Positions 59,801 to 64,000 of a DNA stretch of 64,000 bases are shown here, in pieces. Every line of letters begins with the position of its first letter. Positions within the stretch are counted from its first letter, which is position 1. The notes beneath the pieces are model-generated. The model saw only the letters and a program-made list of their open reading frames with translations, ran no database searches and was not told where the DNA came from. This stretch comes from Yamagishiella unicocca. Its lineage: Eukaryota > Chlorophyta > Chlorophyceae > Chlamydomonadales > Volvocaceae. The stretch lies in assembly GCA_003116995.1 (NCBI GenBank), contig BDSL01000016.1, forward strand, positions 372,001 through 436,000, in the 5' to 3' direction. A program made the position numbers and the translations under genes.

Positions 59801-61531
59801 TTATCAACCCCCCTCCCGCCATCCTGTACCCCTCCCCCCCAGTCGCTGCTGCGTCCCACCACCAAGCTTGCGGTCGTCAACTTTCCGCACAACCCCACCG
59901 GGTCGCTGCCCAGCGCTTCCGAGTGGTCCCAGCTGGTGGAGGCCTGCCGCAAAGTGGACTGCTACCTCTTCAGCGATGAGATGTACCGGCTCATGGGTGG
60001 GCCAGGACGAGGGGCAGGGAACCTCGGGGGCTGCGCAGGGCCGTAGGGCCTGTTGGGTCCTGGTATCCTGATATCCCACACGGGGCATGAAACCATGGAT
60101 GCGTGCGCAAGCCAGCACTCGAGGCCGTAACCCGACGGGGCATGGAACCATGGGTGCGTGCGCAAGCCAGCACTCGAGGCCGTAACCCGACGTTATCGCG
60201 ATGTGTTGGGGCCCGCAGAGTTGGACCCTGCGGCGCGGCTGCCCAGCGCTGTGGACGTGTACGACAAGGCCATAACGCTCAGCGGCGTATCCAAGGCAGG
60301 TTACGCGCCGCCGTGACACGAAGTACTGCTACCGCCGCTGCGGCGTTTCGGAGCCCCTCATGGTCTGGTTTCGGAGCTGCAGACGCGGGAAGGGGCAGCG
60401 GCTGGGTTCCGTTTTGGACCACACGCCCTGATCCCGCCCGCTCGCCTTACTAATCCTCAACATCCCCCCGGGCTCCGTCCGGTCCGCCAGGCGTTTGGAC
60501 TGCCAGGACTCCGCATCGGCTGGCTGGCGGTGCGGCCCCCTTGCTATCCGCTGCTGGACCGAGTGGCCGAGCTCAAGGACTACACCACCATCTGCAACTC
60601 GGCACCTAGCGAGGTGCGCCTCGCTCCGACAGGGCGCTGTTCGGTCGCGGGTCTGCGCCCCGGCGGGGCTCCTAAACCCCGCCCCTTACTGCCGTACATC
60701 CTTGCAATGAGAACCCGTCCCTCGTGCGGTGATGATGCTAGGGACCGTGCTGGCGGTAGTGGTGGTGGTGGTGGTGTTTCCGTAAGGGGTAAAGACGTCT
60801 GTGTAGACCCGTGCAGTCCAGCCTAAACCCAAAAATCGGTTAACTTAACCCTCCTGTTCCCCATGCGCAGGTCCTCGCGCTAGCGGCGCTGCGTGCGAGG
60901 GACACCCTGCTGCAGCGCAACCTGGAGATCGTGAGAGGGAACCTAGAGGTGGTGGCGGCCTTCATGAAGGAGTTCGACACCGTCTTCCGCTACCGCCCGC
61001 CGGTAGCGGGCTCGGTGGCGTTTCCTAGGTGGGTCGGTGGGTCGGTAGGTCAGCATCGTGGACTGACGGCGGAGTGCTGGATGCCGCCCTTCTGGATGCT
61101 GCTTTCCGCCTGCTGCAGAAACCAGGATGCCGCTCCTCTTGGCACCAGGTGCCCCTCCCACCCTCCAGCATGCTAATACAGACGAGTGCCCCAAACCGTG
61201 TCTCGCCATTTTTACGTATCTCTGAAGTGCTGACCTGCGGGCTTCGCCTCAACCTCCCCTCGCATCTCGGGCCAAATGGTGCGTGGTTTGCTGCAGGTTG
61301 GCTCCGGCGGCAGTAAGCGGCCAGGGCCAGGGCGAGGGCGAGGCCGAGGCGGAGGGCATCGAGGCTTTTTGCGAGCGGGTGGTCAAGGGGTGCGGGGTGC
61401 TGCTGCTCCCGGGTACGGTGTACGACCACGGGCCGAGCAGCGCGCGGGGGCATTTCCGCATAGGGCTGGGGAGGCGCGACCTGCCGGTTTGCCTGGAGGT
61501 GCTGGGGGGATTTTTGCGGGCGCAGCAGTAG
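56834..61531 (+). CDS. Class I/II PLP-dependent aminotransferase
   Basis: Model: join(56834..56917, 57187..57210, 57606..57718, 58033..58078, 58321..58396, 58667..58713, 59036..59161, 59843..59996, 60219..60295, 60491..60613, 60871..61028, 61297..61531); 420 residues, all phases close. Fold-type I landmarks: FKLERYFARWEF, LRLGYGEPRGMP, VIVCAPQECVYLAMTALLQ, VVAYPGYQSLF, VVNFPHNPTGSLP (NPTG), CYLFSDEMYRLM (Asp-Glu-x-Tyr), ITLSGVSKAFGLPGLRIGW (the PLP lysine is the K of SKAFG) and GHFRIGLG (carboxylate Arg). It resembles aspartate/aromatic-type enzymes and their bacterial relatives; the substrate cannot be read from sequence. No transit peptide is obvious. Exon 2 is only 24 nt. The intron after the catalytic lysine codon starts with GC (AAG|GCAGGT), a second GC-AG intron in the window. 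Confidence 0.85.
56982..57035. repeat. Two-copy tandem repeat in aminotransferase intron 1
   Basis: CATGATCGGCAGCAATGTAG plus AAAA occurs twice, 30 bp apart. Confidence 0.85.
58714..58796. repeat. GGGTCGGC-type minisatellite in an aminotransferase intron
   Basis: Short units of GGGTCGGC, GGGTCGGT and GGGTCGAT repeat without a break right after the donor at 58713. A smaller relative follows the donor at 61028 (61029-61052). Confidence 0.85.
60082..60192. repeat. Two-copy 55-bp tandem repeat in an aminotransferase intron
   Basis: The unit runs from GGGGCATG through GCGTGCGCAAGCCAGCACTC to AACCCGACG. The two copies differ at only a few bases, which suggests a recent duplication. Confidence 0.85.
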
Positions 61532-62155
61532 GGGTTGCCGTGGCCGTTGGGCGGAGGGCTGAGGAAGCGGCCGCAGCGGCCTGGGCGGCATGGGCTTGCG
61601 CTTCAGTACGACATGCGCACATGCATAACTGCTTCGTTTACAGAAGGTAACATGGCTGGCCAACGCCTCGTCTCCCACGCTGTGCACGTCACGCACGAGG
61701 ATGCTAGACAGCCGTTCCTAGACAGCCCCACAGCAGGTATGAAGTCACTGGCCTATGCCGGGAGCACAGTGTCCAACAAACACATGAGTTATTACGGCCA
61801 ATTCATACCGTCTGGAACTGGAGTCCCAGGTTTTGGTGATGCAACGCCCAACCGCGAATGGCTTGTGTCCATCAGCTCGCCACTTGGGTTGCCCTTTCGG
61901 GTTTAATCCGAGATTTGAGGGAATCGCAGGTTGCGACGCAGAATCGCAGGTTGCGACGCAGACAACTCTCTACTATCCGGCAACTCAGACGCCAGCCACC
62001 AATATTGGGTTTTAGAGGCCGCGGCTGCGCACAGATCAGAGAGCATCGCGGTGTGGCGCCTAAATGCCAGTGACGTGAAGGAGGTGTGTCTGACGCTGCG
62101 CTGCCTTCTGCTCGCAAGCCCGCAAGGCGGCAGCCCCGCTCGATCCACCGTCCTC
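61532..62155. other. Convergent spacer between the aminotransferase and GRXS16
   Basis: 624 bp with both 3' ends. It holds a perfect two-copy 20-bp repeat (61921-61960). A TTACA at 61638-61642 could be a distant poly(A) signal for the minus-strand gene. Confidence 0.5.
61921..61960. repeat. Perfect two-copy 20-bp direct repeat
   Basis: GAATCGCAGGTTGCGACGCA occurs twice in succession between two convergent genes. Confidence 0.9.
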
Positions 62156-64000
62156 TCAGGCCTTCTGCACCGCCTCCCGTAGCATGATCTGAAGCTCGCC
62201 CGTGCCCAGCATCTGCTCCGCGATGTCCGCGCCGCCAACGAACTCTCCGCTGACGTAAAGCTGTGGGGCACAGCAGCACATCGGGGCGGACTAACATCGC
62301 TGACAGCCATGGGGCAGTGAGCGGTGCTTCCGTAACGGTAGCACACGAGGGAAACGATGATGCGTTGATGCCTTCAGCGGTGGCGCGGTGGTGCGTTGAT
62401 GCCTTCAGCGGTGGCGCGGGGTACATGGACCCTGAAACCCAGATCCGCCCCGCCCTGCTCCGTCGCTCTACCCTCCTTTCTCCCCCGTTCCTGGGAGCCT
62501 CGCCCCAAGTGAACAGCACGTCCAGCACCTGCCCACAGCAGCTGCATTGCCGATCAACGATAAGGAGCCCAGCAGGCAGCATATGCAGGCCCGCATTCGG
62601 ACCCGCCCAACCCGATATCTTCGCGTGGCATGCACGGTACCTGAGGGATGGTGGGCCACTGGCTGTACGACTTGATGGCTTCCCGCAGGCCCGGGTTGTG
62701 GTAGTCGTCCAGCACGTTAACGACCTCGAAGTCGCTCTGGGGCGGTAAGGAAGCCGGGGGGAGCCGAGGAGTTGGGGCGGCGGCGCAGGCATGTTTTTGT
62801 GCGAGGACCCAGGCCACAGCGACACAGGAGAGGGTCGCCCGCTGAGCCCATGGAACGAGGTTACGGAGGTTGGGTTGGGGGCCACATTGATGAGTGTCGA
62901 GCCCCTGGTGGCTCAACGCGTAGTCCACGTTCCGTGCGATTTCGCGGACGGGTAGTCTCGGTAGTTCCCAGCCCCAGCGGCGAGGGAGGGGAAACACACC
63001 GGCCAGGGTAGGTCCCTAGCCCGCCTTCGTCTTCACAACCCTCGCACCTTAAGCGTGGTGAGCATGCTGAGCATGCGGGCGCTGAAGCCGCACTGGGGCT
63101 GCTGCCGGGTACCCTTGATGAAGGCCACAACCTGGTCCAGGGAGGGCAAGGGGGCGACGGCAAGAATGAGAGACGGGGTTTGGTTGGAAGCACACGCCCA
63201 ATTGCAACCATCCGCATAAGACTCGATCTCCGCATGCCTTGTATGTCGGGGATGTTTTCAGACGGCCGGCGACTACGATAGTGACCCATCCACATCGGTT
63301 CCCAACGGCGCGTGTGTCACACTCGCTGGCAGGATTTGGACGTCCGCCTCCCTTGGACGTAAAGACGTATATCGAGCACCCGCCTCCAACGCACCTGGTT
63401 TTCCTTGACTATCCGGCCGATCAGCTCCTCCATCGTGATGCCCTGGATGGGCTTACCCGCCGTGAGGCGGATTTCGGGCTTTGTGGCGCGAGCAACCGAA
63501 CGCGACTGCCATTTGGTCTCGCCGGGCATGTTTCCGGGTGGGATGTTCCCATTCTCGGCCACTGCAGCAATGAAGAGGGATAACCCCATTCTTAGCCACG
63601 ATGCACAATAAGTACGCGGGATGTGCCTGTGGGTATCACTTATCACGTCAGCCTTGGTGACCCGACCGTTAGGACTCACCCGCCTCCTCAACCCAAGACT
63701 TCCAAGCGGCGGTCAGGCCCTCGCGACTGACGTCGTCCACAATGTTATACTTGATGGCACCCGTCAGGTCGGGCAGCTCTTGCATATGCGCGGAAATGCT
63801 CGCGCCCACCTGCGTGCACGCGCCGTGGCAACATCTGCGTGTGTCCTGCGTTCACCCGTCAACCAACTTGCGCAAGTCAAATTGATTCCCACCTTACGGG
63901 AGAGGCCAATATATTGAAGATCGCCAGCCTTGTCAAAGACCGCGTAGACGCCAGCAGAGCCGGGAAATTGGTTCAGCTCGCCCTTCTCCATGACCGGAAC
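62156..64000 (-). CDS. GRXS16: Monothiol glutaredoxin with GIY-YIG-like domain, GRXS16 type (5' end off right edge)
   Basis: Model: complement(join(62156..62260, 62641..62736, 63048..63131, 63395..63561, 63680..63809, 63893..>64000)); all phases close. The visible N-terminal part has a GIY-YIG-like start ([20 protein letters not shown]), then [21 protein letters not shown] linker leads to the glutaredoxin: [20 protein letters not shown] with the CGFS active site, [40 protein letters not shown] and a final [15 protein letters not shown]. This domain pair is known from plant plastid GRXS16 (CXIP2), which links Fe-S cluster carriage to a nuclease-like domain. The cis-Pro of TIP and the GG-x-D that bind glutathione are present. 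Any transit peptide lies beyond the window. Confidence 0.9.
62361..62419. repeat. Two-copy 31-bp tandem repeat in a GRXS16 intron
   Basis: The unit TGCGTTGATGCCTTCAGCGG plus TGGCGCGG occurs twice, inside the intron 62261-62640 of the minus-strand gene. Confidence 0.85.

Overview
The window looks like nuclear DNA of a ciliated green alga of the Chlamydomonadales (a volvocine such as Chlamydomonas, Gonium or Volvox). Coding blocks are GC-rich and Ala/Gly/Gln-rich. Genes are cut by many short GT-AG introns, with a few GC-AG introns. Spacers are relatively AT-rich, and several 3' flanks carry TGTAA, the algal poly(A) signal. The gene content fits: basal-body and ciliary proteins, a plastid-type glutaredoxin and a plant-type PP2A B'' subunit. 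I cannot name the species. All gene models were built by hand, by following reading frame and splice phase from exon to exon; in most genes every phase closes.

Layout. Positions 1-13.4 kb hold three minus-strand genes: a ZGRF1-type DNA helicase running off the left edge (1-4510), a SAS6-like centriolar head protein (5681-8059) and a GH5 endo-beta-mannanase (9393-13399). A 225-bp divergent spacer separates the mannanase from a 31-exon plus-strand DZIP1-like ciliary gene (13625-23613). Positions 24.6-39.4 kb are minus-strand again: two tandem paralogues of a leucine-zipper, AT-hook-like regulator (24662-28267 and 29658-32833), then a nine-exon HEAT-like protein that may be TTI2 (33401-39387). 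That gene is head to head with a small protein kinase whose catalytic loop reads Tyr-Gly-Asp (40127-41784). Plus-strand genes follow: a bacterial-looking secreted SNase-type nuclease (43760-44853), a 1,633-residue protein I do not recognise with a possible organelle transit peptide (45136-51557), a TON2/FASS-type PP2A B'' subunit (52074-55716) and a class I/II PLP aminotransferase (56834-61531). The right edge cuts a minus-strand GRXS16-type glutaredoxin with a GIY-YIG-like domain (62156 to beyond 64000).

Three genes concern centrioles, cilia or cortical microtubules (SAS6L, DZIP1, TON2), but they are scattered among unrelated genes, so I do not claim an operon-like system. The most notable points are the head-only SAS6L gene, a ZGRF1 protein with no visible GRF finger, the duplicated regulator pair with an identical intron plan, the kinase with a changed HRD motif, the large unknown protein, and a dispersed repeat that includes a 42-bp inverted pair around the 3' half of SAS6L. 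Introns and spacers hold many short tandem repeats and palindromes.
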